A stretch of DNA of 64,000 nucleotides, taken from positions 48,850,647 to 48,914,646 of the forward strand of contig CM028328.1 in the NCBI GenBank assembly GCA_016647705.1, read 5' to 3'. The DNA is from Eucommia ulmoides (taxonomy: Eukaryota > Streptophyta > Magnoliopsida > Garryales > Eucommiaceae). The first letter of the stretch is position 1, and each line of letters begins with the position of its first letter. Position numbers and translations under genes: made by a program. Below are positions 34,031-45,186 of this stretch, piece after piece. The notes under the pieces are model-generated. The model was not told the DNA's origin and did no database searches. It saw only the letters and a list, made by a program, of their open reading frames with translations.

Positions 34031-35882
34031 TATGCCTACCACGATGCATTACTTTGTAGGAACCCAAGTTGGAAGAGAATCTGAATTGGGAGGAGCGTTA
34101 TATTTTAGATCTCGGAGTACCATATCTAACAAGCCAGTGTCCGGCCTTATCAATATCCCATATTTAATTAAATCCTATTTTAATTAAAATAAAATTGCGA
34201 ATGAAGATAGATTTTTAATTAAAAGATAATAATTCAATTTTAAATGAAAACTCCACTTCAATTATCGTATAGATAAATAATTTTATTTTAATGGGGAGCT
34301 AGATAAATCCAATGCTTAGTAAAATTCTATTTTACTATTGTGAGACAATTTTAACAGGTATGGAATTTTAATAATTTAAAATTAAATAGAATTCTATTTT
34401 AATTATTATTAGATAATCATTAATAGATTTTAAATCTAAAATTAACATTCTTATTATATTAGAATGAATCTTACGAGATAAGAATACATTTATAATTAGA
34501 TTAGAAATATGGGATAGTATATTTAATACACATATTTTTCGAATAATTCTATTTTAAGATTATGAAATAATTTTAATTGATATGGAATTTGGACAATTCA
34601 AAATTAAATTGGATACTATTTTAATTATTATTATTAGATAATTTTGATTAAATATAACATCTAATTTATTTTGAATTAACATTTTAATTAGATTAGAATG
34701 ATTCTTTTGAGACAAGCATAATTTTCTAATTAAATTAAGAATGTCAATGGTTATCGATCCAATTAGATTTTATAATATAATTAACCAGTTTTTTATATTT
34801 TACATGAGATGTATTGTGCAAGTTAGTTTTGGGATGACCATGGACTAAAATCATTTGTCCAGGTGATTGATATGTGGAATGGTTGTAACTTTGGAGATTG
34901 GATGGTTTACATCAATATGTTGTATTTTTTTTTATTGAGAGTTTTTCAAGGGTTTGCATGCTCTGCCTCATTTTCATTTCGCTATATTGGTCTGCTTTTT
35001 GATATCCCTTTCTCTCTTTGGAATAATACCCTTCTATTATTATATTTTTTATATGTAAAATTTTAATAAAATTAAGAGCAAGCCCAACGATGATAGAGAA
35101 AAGAAGGAACCCAATCAAAAGAATGGATAGATGGAGGCGGGACATGGGAGGCCTAAGAAGGAGATCCATGAGATGTGTGAAATTCGGCTAAATAATTAAT
35201 CAGAACTTAATTTGACGTAGATTTGGCCCAATCGCTCAGGTCAACTCAAATTGCAAGCCTTTAATCATCTAACCCATTTATTTGTTTATATAGGACAATT
35301 ATTTTATGTTACTTTATTTTTTAAACCGAATTAGTATTGTGTGCATGGGACATTTATTTATTTTGTTATATGTATGAGATGTATGGTACAACAACAACAA
35401 CTAAATCGTTATCCCACTGATGTAGGGTCAGCTACATGAATCCATTTACGCCATAATGATCGATCTAGGGCCATTTCCTCTGTCAGGTTAAATGTCATTA
35501 AATCATTTCTAATAGTCTTGTCTAGCGTCTTCTCAGATATACCTCTCCCTCTAGTAGCCCCTACCCTTGAATTAAATCACATTTTTTCACTGGTGCTTCT
35601 ATGGGTCTTCTATGCATATGCCCAAGCCACTATAGACGGTTTTTCCTGATTTTCCCTTCAATTGGAGTTATTCCTAAATTCTCTCTAATACTTTCAAACT
35701 TAATTTTATCCATTCTTGTCTTCCCACTCATTCACCACAGCATCCTCATTTTCGTCACCCACTTTTCCAGACTCGATTCGTTTGATAGCCTAATATTCTG
35801 AACCATATAGAAACGCTGGTCTTATAGTAGTTTTATATAATTTTCCTTTAAATTTCAACGAAATCCTATGATCACAAATCAT

Positions 35883-37013
35883 CTAAACTACACTTCTCCA
35901 CTTTAACCAACCTGCCTTGACTCTATGCATAATATTCTCCCCGATTTTGCTGTTGCTCTGAATCATTAAACCTAAATATCTAAAATGATCAACCCTTGAC
36001 ACCTCCTCACCTCCAATTTTGATCGCACGACCATCTCTCCAGGCATTTCTAAAATTACAATGCATGTATTCCATCTTACTTCTTCTAACCTTCAGACTTT
36101 TAGACTCTAAAGTTTCTCTCCATCTTTCTAACATTGTATTAAGACTTATTCTATTTTCGTCATCTAATACTATGTCATCTGCAAACAACATACTCCAAGT
36201 AACTTCATCTTGAATATGTTTTGTGAGATCATCCATCACCAGAACAAAGAAGTAAAGACTTAAAGATGATCATTAATATAAACCTATATTAATAGGAAAT
36301 GCACAAGTATCGTCTTTTCTTGTTCGAACACTTGTGACTATACCTTCATACATATGCTTAATTACCTCGATGTACACATTAGATACCTATTTGTTTTCTA
36401 GCACCCACCACAAAACTTCTCTGCGTACTCAATCATAAGTCTTTTTCAGGTTCACAAATACTATATGTAAATCTTTCTTCTTTTCTCTTTACTTTTCCAT
36501 TAATCTCCTGAGTAAATAGATAGCTTCAGTGCTTGATCGGTTGGGCAAAAATCCAAATAGGTACTCTTCTGGGCTCGTTTCATGTCTTATTCTATATTCT
36601 ATCATTCTCACCCAAAGTTTCATAGTATGACTCATAAATTTTATGACCCAATAGTTCGTACTTTGAACACCCCCGTTATTTTTATAGATGGACACTAAGA
36701 TAATTATCTTTCAGTCGTCAGACATTCGTTTAGTCCTCAAAATGTCATTGAAAAGTCTAATCAATCACTCTATCTCAATATCTCCCAAACTTTTCCATAC
36801 TTCTACAGGGATTTCATCTGACCCTACTACTTTTTCAATTCTCATATTCCTTAGTATTATTCTAACTTTCGAAGTCCTAATTCTTCTATGAAACCTATAA
36901 ATATTATCTAAAGATAAATTAGGCAACTCTAGTTTAGATTTACTGGCGTCTTTCTCATTAAATAAATTATAAAAATTACTTCTCAATCGTGCTATAATCT
37001 TCCCATCCTTCAC
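35883..37013 (-). pseudogene. LINE reverse transcriptase (remnant)
   Basis: Three minus-strand frames in order: 36765-37013 ('GSDEIPVEVWKSLGD', the RT start block), 36489-36695 ('KFMSHTMKLWVRMIEYRIRH', 'FGFLPNRSSTEAIYLLRRL') and 35883-36239 ('WSMLFADDIVL', the catalytic FADD kept, then 'SKMEYMHCNF' and 'HFRYLGLMIQSNSKI'). The C-terminal end 'RVKAGWLKWRS' is also typical of RTE. Shifts and stops separate the frames. It copied the element RNA at the nick in the target DNA. Confidence 0.88.
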
Positions 37014-37140
37014 TAGTACCTTTTCATCAGTGTACTGACATTTCCAATATCTCTAGTCTTTCGCTCACATTACCTAGCAACTTTAAATATATCTTTCTCT
37101 CGCTCTTTTGTATCTACCTATTTATCCAGGACTCCCATTT

Positions 37141-37849
37141 CTACCCATGAAACTTTAGATCGGTTACCATTAGTCTATGTTGGGTAGCAATGTTCTTTCT
37201 GGTTATAACTTTACAGTCCTTACATATTAAACGATCGCTCATTCTAGTAAGGACAAAAGTTATCTTGTTATTTCTCTGACCACTCTTAAATATGATAAGG
37301 TGCTCATACGTCATAGAAAAATCTAAATTCATCTCACTCATTGCATTTTTTCCCCCAAACCCATAACCACCATATACTTTCTCAAAAATCTCCCTTTCTT
37401 TCCCGACATGTCCATTCAAGTCACCCCCAATAAATATTATTTCTTGGTTAGGTACACTTTGAACGACTTCGTCCATCTTCTCCCAAAATTCCCGTCTAAC
37501 ATTTTCTTGCAGTCCAACTTGGGCAACGTACACACTAATAACGTTAATCACCTCCCCTCCAATCACCAACTTCATAACCATCTTATCGCCAATTCTTCTA
37601 ATATCAACAACGCTATCTTTTAGATCTCTATCTACCATAACGCCCACCCCATTCCTATATTTGTCCTTCCCCGTATACCATAATTTATACCTCGTACTCT
37701 CAATTTCTCTATACCTCTCTTCAACTCACCTAGTTTCCTACAAGTATACAATATTAATCCTCCTCCTACTCATCACATCCACCAATTCTCGAGTCTTACC
37801 CGTCAATGTTCCTATATTCCAAGTTGCCAACCTAAGCCTATTCTATTAG
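37141..37849 (-). pseudogene. LINE APE-type endonuclease (remnant)
   Basis: Would nick the target DNA to prime reverse transcription. Minus-strand reading begins 'LATWNIGTLTGKTRELVDVM' near 37830, the N-terminal block of RTE endonucleases, breaks near 37740 where the 'Q-E-T' catalytic block is followed by a stop, and continues in the 168-codon frame 37141-37647: 'VISVYVAQVG', 'EIIFIGGDLNGHVG' (the G-D-x-N-x-H core) and 'NIATQHRLMVTDLKF', where the conserved final S/T-x-H-x-L motif reads T-Q-H-R-L. Most catalytic motifs can be seen. Confidence 0.85.
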
Positions 37850-38548
37850 ACTAACTTCTGTATCCGCAGGCAACCCTCTCTCATTTGACATCGTGTCCGT
37901 GCAAAAACATGGCTCGTCGTTCAAAGTATACCTAAATAAAATCAATAATGAGATCTAAATAAAAGTCGCTCTAATTAATATTAAGTTGTAACGTCAGCAT
38001 ATGAGATATGTGTCGTCATCGTCTTCCACCAAGAAATTTGTTCAAATCAGAGTTCCATAAGCCTAAAGTTAATCAATATGCTGAAGATATGAGACTGTCA
38101 TGGAAATCAAATATCAATAAACTTATCTTTATTGATAACATGTAAATAGTAGACTAATGTGCTCTAAAATATTGAAGATGTAGAGGGCTCGTTAGAACTA
38201 GTTAGAACCATGCCGAATGAGTATAACCAGAGAGGATATTGCATATCCTCGGGTTGAGCAGTAGACACGATCATACCCCAACTAGAGGAAGAGTTAGATG
38301 ACATTTAAGTGTATCCAACTAAGGCGGAACACACTGTACAACGAAGGATTTTGATCCTTGTGTATTGACTACTCGCAAGCGTACGAGGTCAAAGTTTTAG
38401 TATAGTGCGATCATGAAAGATCGAGTTATCATATCTACAGGGATTGGTGTTGTTACTATCGAGTACCGTGTTTATCATGACCTAACTTTATCTAGGCTAA
38501 AAATGAATCATTTAATTAATTAAACTAATACTAATTAACTACATTATC

Positions 38549-39279
38549 TAGGGTTGTGCAATAAACCCGATAGGCCCGGCCCGGCCCGCCCGACAAATCT
38601 GACCAGCCCGGCCCGAAAATATTGGGTGCATAGTAGGTAAATGTTCGGGTCGGGTGAAACCCGATCCGACCACATTTATGGCTTGGTTGGTCGTCGAATT
38701 TGGATCCCCCACCCGCAAAACACACCCAACCCGACCGCAATATAAATATGCCTTCTAGTTCTAGGGTTCCTCGTTCATTTCTTCAGTCTGCTCTTCCTTC
38801 TTTAGTCCGCTCCTCCTTCTTCAGTCCGCTCTGTCACAGAGAATGATCAACGGCGGCAACAATCGATGAGGTTGATTGACCGACGAGGAGAGGTGGAAAT
38901 GGCGGCGACAATCGATGATGGTGCTTTCGTTTTTGTTTCGTCTGTGACGGTGAGAGATAGAAACGACGGCGACAATCATGGACCGAGGTGAGTTCGATTT
39001 GTTCTTTGAGGTTGATGTTTGGCAAAATAAGTTTTTGATCTTTGATTTTGATTTCTGCTTTGGTTAGGGTTTTCGTTTGATTTCTGTATTGATTAGAGAA
39101 TAGGTTTTCGTTTGATTTCTACGGCGACAACCTAAGCACCCGACCTTCAAACCCGCCCGTCACCCATTGAACCCGAGAATGATTAGATTTTGATGTGCAA
39201 CGATCGGTCGTCGGTTCCAGGCTTTTCTCACCCGATACGATCGGGTCGGGTAGTGGGTTAGGACCCGTGCACACCCCTA
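38549..39279. mobile_element. Short hAT-type element (MITE-like) nested in the solo LTR
   Basis: Ends TAGGGTTGTGCA and, reversed, TAGGGGTGTGCA (11 of 12 match). Flanks ACATTATC (38541-38548) and AAATTATC (39280-39287), 7 of 8 matching, give the 8-bp duplication of hAT. The interior is rich in GGGTCGGGT/ACCCGACCC words near both ends and has no coding frame of note. It is a 731-bp non-autonomous element; TAGGGGTGTGCA ends are common among plant hAT MITEs. Confidence 0.88.
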
Positions 39280-39349
39280 AAATTATCTATACTAATATGT
39301 TTTAGGGGAAAGAATTGCCGATTTACTCACGTTTACGGTGTTCGACCTA

Positions 39350-39745
39350 TTCGACAATCTCGGTTAGTAAACTTCACCGCCACCTCTCCCGAGTATAAGA
39401 CGGGGGAATACATGACTTCGAGTCAACAAATAAGTCCCCCTCAATGTCTTAACGACCCTAGGTTATGTGAGTTTCGCCCAACGTCATTGATTGCACACAA
39501 TCTAACCCCCGATCGGGTCACTGCATCGTCGCGTCGTGTTTACCCTATCGACAATCTCGGTTCTAAAACTCTACCGCCACCTCTCTCGAGTGTAAGATGG
39601 GGGAATACATGACTTCGAGTCAACGAAGAAGTCCCCCTCAATGTCTTAACGACCCTAGATCACGTGAGTCTTGCCCTAATGTCATCGATTGTCCACAATC
39701 CTAACCCCGACTGGGTTATTGGATCGTGGCGTTTGTTTACCCTAA
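39350..39745. repeat. 197-bp tandem duplication within the solo LTR
   Basis: Two consecutive copies: CGCCACCTCTCCCGAG at 39378 and CGCCACCTCTCTCGAG at 39575, both followed by the same blocks (ACATGACTTCGAGTCAAC, TCCCCCTCAATGTCTTAACG). The period is 197 bp. The equivalent part of the full Athila LTR is single. Local duplication within the LTR. Confidence 0.85.
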
Positions 39746-40230
39746 TCCGAATATGGGGTTTGTCAAACCCCGTATTCTCCATTCATCGATCTAAGCATGA
39801 TAAAAAAAATAATACGATAAACACAATCAAACTACGAAGAACGACATAAACGCAACACCCGAAATCATTCAAACAATATATTTATAAATATCCTGTTAAT
39901 CCCTATACAATCCATATTTAGCCTATGGCCATAACCACATTTACAAATAAAGCACGAGCTAAACATGCTCACAATATCCTAAGTTAAAGAAATGAGGAGA
40001 GAAATCGAATAACTTAGCCTCGACTGAAGATTTGTCGCTAAGAACCGTTCAACGATCACTTTGCTGTCTTCCTCCACTTCGGGATATGAGCTCCCCCTCT
40101 AAAACTCCTAAATCCAACCCTAAGTATAGCCCAAGGGGATCTAGTGGCCGAAAAGTGCAAGAGAAGAGGAGAGGAGTGGATATTTATAGGAAAAATATCT
40201 AATAAATATCCTAAGCTGTGCAGAGGTCAC

Positions 40231-40398
40231 AGCCTAGGCGGTGGGTATGTTGGTTGGTTGATTGCCGCGGTAGTGTGGACAACAGTGGATTTGGTGACCT
40301 CTCTGCAGTTTCACCAGGCGGTGAGCTTCCAGCAGATTTAGGCCCTCTCTGCATTTTCACCGCCTAGGCGGTGGTCTGGATGCCTAGGCGGTGGGCTG
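40231..40398. repeat. CCGCCTAGGCGG dyads in the solo LTR
   Basis: Sites GCCTAGGCGGTGG at 40232, ACCAGGCGGTG near 40312, CACCGCCTAGGCGGTG at 40360 and GCCTAGGCGGTGG at 40382. Each has the CCTAGG core with GC arms. This is the place in the LTR (U3, between the start and the promoter) where the full Athila LTRs carry a longer array of the same dyad. Fewer copies and different spacers. Confidence 0.85.
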
Positions 40399-40617
40399 GT
40401 TTTCAAAATCTTGCCTCCGGGCTTGTTTTTCCACCATTCTTCGATCATTCTTGGTTCGATCTGATCGTTTTCGCTCCAATTTTATACATTTTCACCCTAC
40501 ACACCTGATTTATACAAAAAGTATAAAAACTAATTAAAACATAATAAAATAAATATAAAAATTACTCTAAAACTAACAAAACCGGTTTAGAAATATGTAG
40601 GTAGATCACACCTATCA

Positions 40618-41560
40618 TACACCATCCAGACTGTGTTAGCACTTTCTGATGGTCTGAATGAGAAGTTAATGGAGCTCCTTAAGGCCAACTACGATGTGTT
40701 CTTCTGATCACATAGGGATTTGTCAAGTATAGATCCAAGCCTCCCAATGTACCAGTTGCGTACATAAACCTAACCTACTCACTGGTACAGCAAAAGCAAA
40801 TATAATTTGGACATGAAAGGTAGGTTGTGATCGAAGAATAAACATGAAAGTTACCCAAGGCGGAGACCATCGAGGAAATTAGTATTCCTCTTTGGTTGGC
40901 CAACGTGATCCTAATAAAGAAGAAGACAAAGAAATCGTAAATGTGCGTTGACTTCACCAACCTTAACCAAGCCTACTCGAAGGACTACTTGCTCCCAAAG
41001 ATTGATGTCATCATGGACACGACCGCCGACCATGAGCTATTTATCTTTTTGGATGCCTTCTTAAGGATACAATCAGATCAACATGTACTCTCCTGACAAG
41101 GAAAACATAGCCTTCATCACCGACAAAGTCTTGTATTGTCCTTAGTTAATGCCCAACAGATTGAAGAATGCAGGAACGATGTACTAAAGGTTGGTAAACA
41201 AAATGTTTGCCGACTTGCACAGGAAAACAGTAGAAATCTACTTAAACCATATGTTAGTCAAGAGCAAGATATTTGATGACTATTTGGACGATCTACAAGG
41301 TTATTTTGACATACTCAAAAAGCATCAAATAAAACTGAATCTAAAAACGTTTGTATGCAAAGTGAGAACCAGAAAATTTCTTTCATTTAGTGGCGCGAAG
41401 AGGAATCAAAGCCAGTCCAAAGAAAGTTAAGGTGATCCTAAACATGACATCCTAGAGGACGATAAGAGAAGTGCAAAACTTAATGGGATGAATAGTGGAT
41501 CTGAATTATTTTTTCTTCTTAGCATCAGACAAGTGTTTGCCCTTCTTCAAGACTTTACAA
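40618..41560 (+). pseudogene. Gypsy reverse transcriptase, unit B (remnant)
   Basis: Pol starts at about 38200, is interrupted by the solo LTR, and continues here: 'TVLALSDGLNEKLMELLKAN' (40630-40690), then RT blocks in several frames, including the frame 41191-41430 with 'MVNKMFADLHRKTVEIYLNH' and 'MLVKSKIFDDYLDDLQGYFD'. The catalytic YVDD is Tyr-Leu-Asn-His, so both Asp are lost. The frame ends within the thumb. Along 41521-41545 lies the uninterrupted site where unit A has copy c. Confidence 0.85.
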
Positions 41561-42440
41561 GGTAACAAGAGTGGAATGAATTGACGAGTGCAAAGAAGCT
41601 TTCCAAGCACTCAAGAGATACATCTCAGCAACACTGATAATTGCGACTACAAAGCTTGAGCAAGAGACGATCGTGTATCTGGTGGCATCATCCACCGTCA
41701 TAAGATCAGTACTCATGGTAGTAGAGCAGGGTATACAGCAGCCCGTGTATTACATCAGCCATGCACTTACCGAGGCAGAGTCATAATATCCTCACTTGAG
41801 CTGATAGCATATGTTTTGATAATCTCGGTAAGGAAACTTTGGAATTATTTCTACGCTCACCCTATGGCAGTATTGACCAATTAACTATTAAGAGTCATAC
41901 TGCATCAAATGGAGGGTTCTCGTCATCTGCGAAAGTGGTCTGTTGAGCACTGAGAATTCCATATCGGATATCGACCAAAGACGACCATCAAAAGTCAAGC
42001 GTTAGCAAACTTCATAATTGAACTCACTTTCCCAAAGGAAAGAACATCAACGGAAGCAGAAGTAATCCCAAACTCTGACCAACAGGCAATTGCTGCCTAG
42101 ACTACCCATATGGATGGGAAGTCCATGTAAATTGGTTTTGGGGCCGATTTGATGATCAAGAATTTTGAAGGTGACATCCTCGAGTACACCCTGAGGCTTG
42201 GGTTCAGAGCTTAAAATAACGAGGCCGAGTACGAGGCCTTGATCTCTTTGTTGAGAATCTTGAAAGAACTTGGGGTGATCAAAGTAGAGCACTAGTACAA
42301 CTCGTCACTCAAAGAAAATCAAGTGAATAGGGAAAATACAGCTAATGAAGCAAAAAATAATAGCATATCTGAACAAGACCAAACTAATTATGCATGGATT
42401 CTCGAAGGCCACCATCAAGTAAATTCCAAGGTAAGAAAAC
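41561..42440 (+). pseudogene. Gypsy RNase H, unit B (remnant)
   Basis: Aligned with 33122-34030 of unit A. Blocks include a degenerate 'L-Y-L-x-A-S' first RNase H (41680-41720) and the second domain near 42100-42250, with 'PWGPTLG' and 'NNEAEYEALISLLRILKELG' in the plus frame (42215-42275). Stops interrupt each block. Confidence 0.75.
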
Positions 42441-43080
42441 AAGTATACAAACTCACTGGCCAACATGGCCTGCGCTTTTGAAACTAGGGAACATAGAATT
42501 ATCTTGGTTGAAAACACGCCTTGGCCTAGCTGCGATGAAATTGAAGAACAAGTCAAGGTAGTAAAACATCGGCCAAGTTAGATGGATTTCATATTTAACT
42601 ACCTCGATAGTGGAGCTCTTCTTGACTAAAAGACTGAAGCACGAAGGATTCAGTATTGGACGTCTAGGTACAATATCTGGCCAAGAAAACCTTGCAACAA
42701 GGCTATTTTTTGCCAAGGATTAAAGATGACGCCAGAAATATGGTAAAAAAGTGCGAAAAATGAAAACAATTCAGGTCGACCATCAATATACCAGCTACAT
42801 GACAACTCTCGATGACCGAGCCATAGCCTTTTGCCTAGTGAGGAGTTAATATTCTTGGTTCATCCCCATAGCTACCGCCTTGAAGAAAATTTTTATCGTG
42901 CCAATTGACTACTTCACCAATTGGGTTGAGGCCAAGGTTGTGGCAAAAATTACCAACACAAAGACAAAAGAGTTCGTGTGGAAGCACACTGTCTGTCGAT
43001 TCGGAGTTCCACAGGCCATAATTAGTGATTATAGTACATACTTAGTGTCACCATATGTCAACCCCAGGGCATCCTCAACA
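42441..43080 (+). pseudogene. Gypsy integrase, unit B (truncated)
   Basis: Zinc-finger-side sequence near 42690-42780 (degenerate), then the open frame 42880-43155, which begins 'IVPIDYFTNWVEAKVVAKIT' and continues with 'CRFGVPQAIISDYSTYLVSP'. These are the first and second catalytic Asp blocks of gypsy integrase. The copy ends before the catalytic Glu, at about 43080, by junction with LTR-like sequence. Not functional. Confidence 0.82.
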
Positions 43081-43640
43081 ATATTCCCGAATATACCACG
43101 TCATATGTACGGGAATAAATGGAATCTAATGAGGATAAATCTAGGTCAAACATAATTTGTTGTCATGTGTCAGTATAGCTTGTGCCGTGTATAACAATTT
43201 ACGAAAATTACTACGTTGATTAAGGGAACTACATCCGAGCAGATCACTACCTCGGAATACGACATCAATGGCTTTCCAATAATAATGTCTCCTGCTCATT
43301 AAGGAATGAGCGGTTACTACTCCCATGAATACTGATTCATCACTCCACTAAACTTACCACATTGATGATAATGGGCCGAGATTTGGGGAGAGTTACCAAA
43401 TAAGTTTTCTTCCCATCTACAAATACCGAAAATATGGGTCAAGCCAGGTATGGGCAATCACGTACACTGTATCCCTGCTAACACTCTGCTAAAATCTCCT
43501 CAAAATAAATAAAATGATTCTCACATCGGTAGGCCTACCGCGATGTATTATTTTACAAGAACCCAAGTTGAAAGGGAATCTGAGTTGGGAGGAGTATCAT
43601 ATCCCAGATCTTGAAGTACCATATTTGACAAGCTAGTTTC
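43081..43640 (+). repeat. Tat-like LTR and leader of unit C
   Basis: Aligned with 19053-19590. The sequence just before has inverted arms TATTCCCG (43082-43089) and CGGGAATA (43110-43117). The leader end GAAGTACCATATTTGACAAG (43613) and the AT block follow. The left end is uncertain because the pol of unit B runs into it. Confidence 0.65.
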
Positions 43641-45186
43641 CAACCTTATCAATGTGCCATGTTTAATTAAATCCTATTTTAATTCAAATAAAATTGCTAA
43701 TGGACATAGATTTTTAATTAAAAGATTATAATTCAAATTTTAAATAAAAACTCCACTACAATTATCGTATAGTTAAATAAATTTTATTTTAATGGGAAGC
43801 TACATAAATCCAATGCATAGTAAAATTCTATTTTACTATTATGAGATAATTTTAATGGGCATGGAATTTTAATAATTTAAAATTAAATAGAATTTTCTTT
43901 TAATTATTATTAGATCATTGTTAATAGATATAAAATCTAAAATTAACATTCTAATTAGATTATAATGATTCTTATGATATAAGAATATTTTTCTAATTAG
44001 ATTAGAAATATCGGATAGCATATTAAATACATGTATTTTTCGAATAATTCTATTTTAAGATTATGAAATAATTTTAATTGATATGGAATTTGGATAATTA
44101 AAATTTAAATTGGATACTATTTTAATTATTATTAGATAATTTTTAATAAATATAAATCTAATTTATTTTGAATTAACATTTTAATTAGATTGGAATGATT
44201 CTTATGAGAAAAACATAATTTTCTAATTAAATTAAAAACGTAAACGTTTATCGATCAAATTAGATTTTATAATATAATTAACCAGTTTTTTATATTTTAC
44301 ATGAGATGTATTGTGTAAGTTAGTTATGGGATGAATATGGACTAAAACCATTTGTGCTAGGTGATTGATATGTGGAATGGTTGTAACTTTGGAGATTGGA
44401 TGGTTCACTCCAATATGTTGCATTTTTTTTTATTGAGAGTTTTTCAAGGGTTTCCATCATCTGCTTCATTTTCATTTCACTATATTGGTCTCCTTTTTGA
44501 TATGCCTTTCTCTCTTTGCAATAATTCCCTTCTATTGTAACATTTTTTATATGTAAAATTTTAAGAATATAAAAAGTAAGCCCAACGATGATAGAGAAAA
44601 GAAGGAACCCAATCAAGAGAATAGATAGATGGAGGCCAGGACATGGGAGGCCCAAGAAGGAGTCCATGAGATGTGTCAAATTCGGCTAAATAATTAATTA
44701 GAAATTAATTTAACGTAAATTTGGCTCAGTCACTCAGGTAAACTCAAACTGCAAGCCTTTAATCATCCTAACCCATTTATTTGTGTGTATAGGACAATTA
44801 TTTTACGTTACTTTATTTTTTAACCCAATTAGTATTGTGTGCATGGGACATGTATTTATTTTGTTATATGTATTAGATGTATGGTAAACAAACTAAATAA
44901 GATCAACAATGAGATCTAAATAAAAATCGCTCTAATTAATATTAAGTTGTAATGTCAGCATATGAGATATGTGTCATCGTGGTCTTCCACTAGGAAATTT
45001 GTTCAAATTAGAGTTTCATAAGCCTAAAGTTGATCAATGTGCTGAAGATATGAGGTTGTGTCTTGGAAATCAAACTCTCAATAAACTTATTTTTATTTAT
45101 AACATGTAAATAGTAGACTAATGGGCTTCAATATGTTGAAGATGTAGGGGGCTTGTTAGAACTAGTTAGGACCATGCTGGATGAGT
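43641..45186. repeat. AT-rich block, copy C (uninterrupted)
   Basis: Matches unit B including the part around 35170-35387 and 37930-38200 without the LINE, so it gives the LINE empty site at about 44878. It ends GACCATGCTGGATGAGTATAA (45165-45185), the same word as 38208-38228, after which the gypsy pol is missing. Unit C is thus truncated to LTR plus AT block. Confidence 0.82.

Larger units (their letters stand above)
28660..34035 (+). mobile_element. Tat-like partial unit A (leader, AT block, pol fragment)
   Basis: Starts with the LTR-end leader (CCCAAGTTGGAAGGGAAT at 28745), runs into an AT-rich block (28830-29560), then directly into pol just before RT (29580). Gag and protease are absent. 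The RT/RNase H junction is split by a TGTTG element (30590-33121). It ends inside the RNase H/integrase spacer at about 34030, where the leader of unit B begins. The same order recurs in units B and C. Confidence 0.7.
35388..37929 (-). mobile_element. RTE-type LINE (non-LTR retrotransposon), decayed
   Basis: Endonuclease then RT on the minus strand, no LTRs, and a (TTG)n-type 3' tail (ACAACAACAACAAC on the plus strand at 35388-35401). Both the domain sequences and the TTG tail match plant RTE elements. The empty site is preserved in unit C at about 44878 (TATGGTAAACAAACTAAATA). The 5' part starts at about 37930, so it is close to full length for the RTE coding region. Stops and shifts make it inactive. 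Confidence 0.88.
34150..38200. repeat. AT-rich block, copy B (with LINE insertion)
   Basis: Aligned with 43650-45170 of unit C, including ATGTGGAATGGTTGTAACTT and the non-AT part GCCCAACGATGATAGAGAAA. The LINE interrupts it at 35388; the sequence resumes at about 37930 (CTAAATAAAATCAATAATGA). Copy A has only the first 730 bp and then a deletion to the common end word GGGCTCGTTAGAAC (38185). Confidence 0.8.
38335..40617 (-). mobile_element. Solo Athila-family LTR
   Basis: Reversed, it starts TGATAGGTGTGATCTACC (end of the plus strand at 40617) and ends TTGTACA, like the full Athila LTRs (TGATAGGTGTAAAATACC ... GCGTACA). Internal blocks match too, for example ACGACCCTAGATCACGTGAG and CAAACCCCGTATTCTC against 47830-48000 reversed. 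Flanks CACAC (38330-38334) and TACAC (40618-40622) form a 5-bp duplication with one change. At 2283 bp it is longer than the 1562-bp LTR, mostly because of a nested hAT element and a 197-bp tandem duplication. It splits the gypsy unit B pol. Confidence 0.88.
34036..43080 (+). mobile_element. Tat-like partial unit B (leader, AT block, pol fragment)
   Basis: Leader at 34056-34140, AT-rich block from 34150 to about 38180 (expanded by a LINE at 35388-37929), then pol from RT to integrase. A solo Athila LTR (38335-40617) splits the segment before RT. It is the most complete of the partial units and gives the empty-site sequence for copy c. It ends near 43080 where LTR-like sequence of unit C begins. 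Confidence 0.7.

Noticed and set aside
34863..35169. Overlapping frames on both strands in the AT block, repeated at 44320-44679
   Set aside because: The similar frames reflect repeat copies. The frame in copy C differs in length and reading, and no domain is present.
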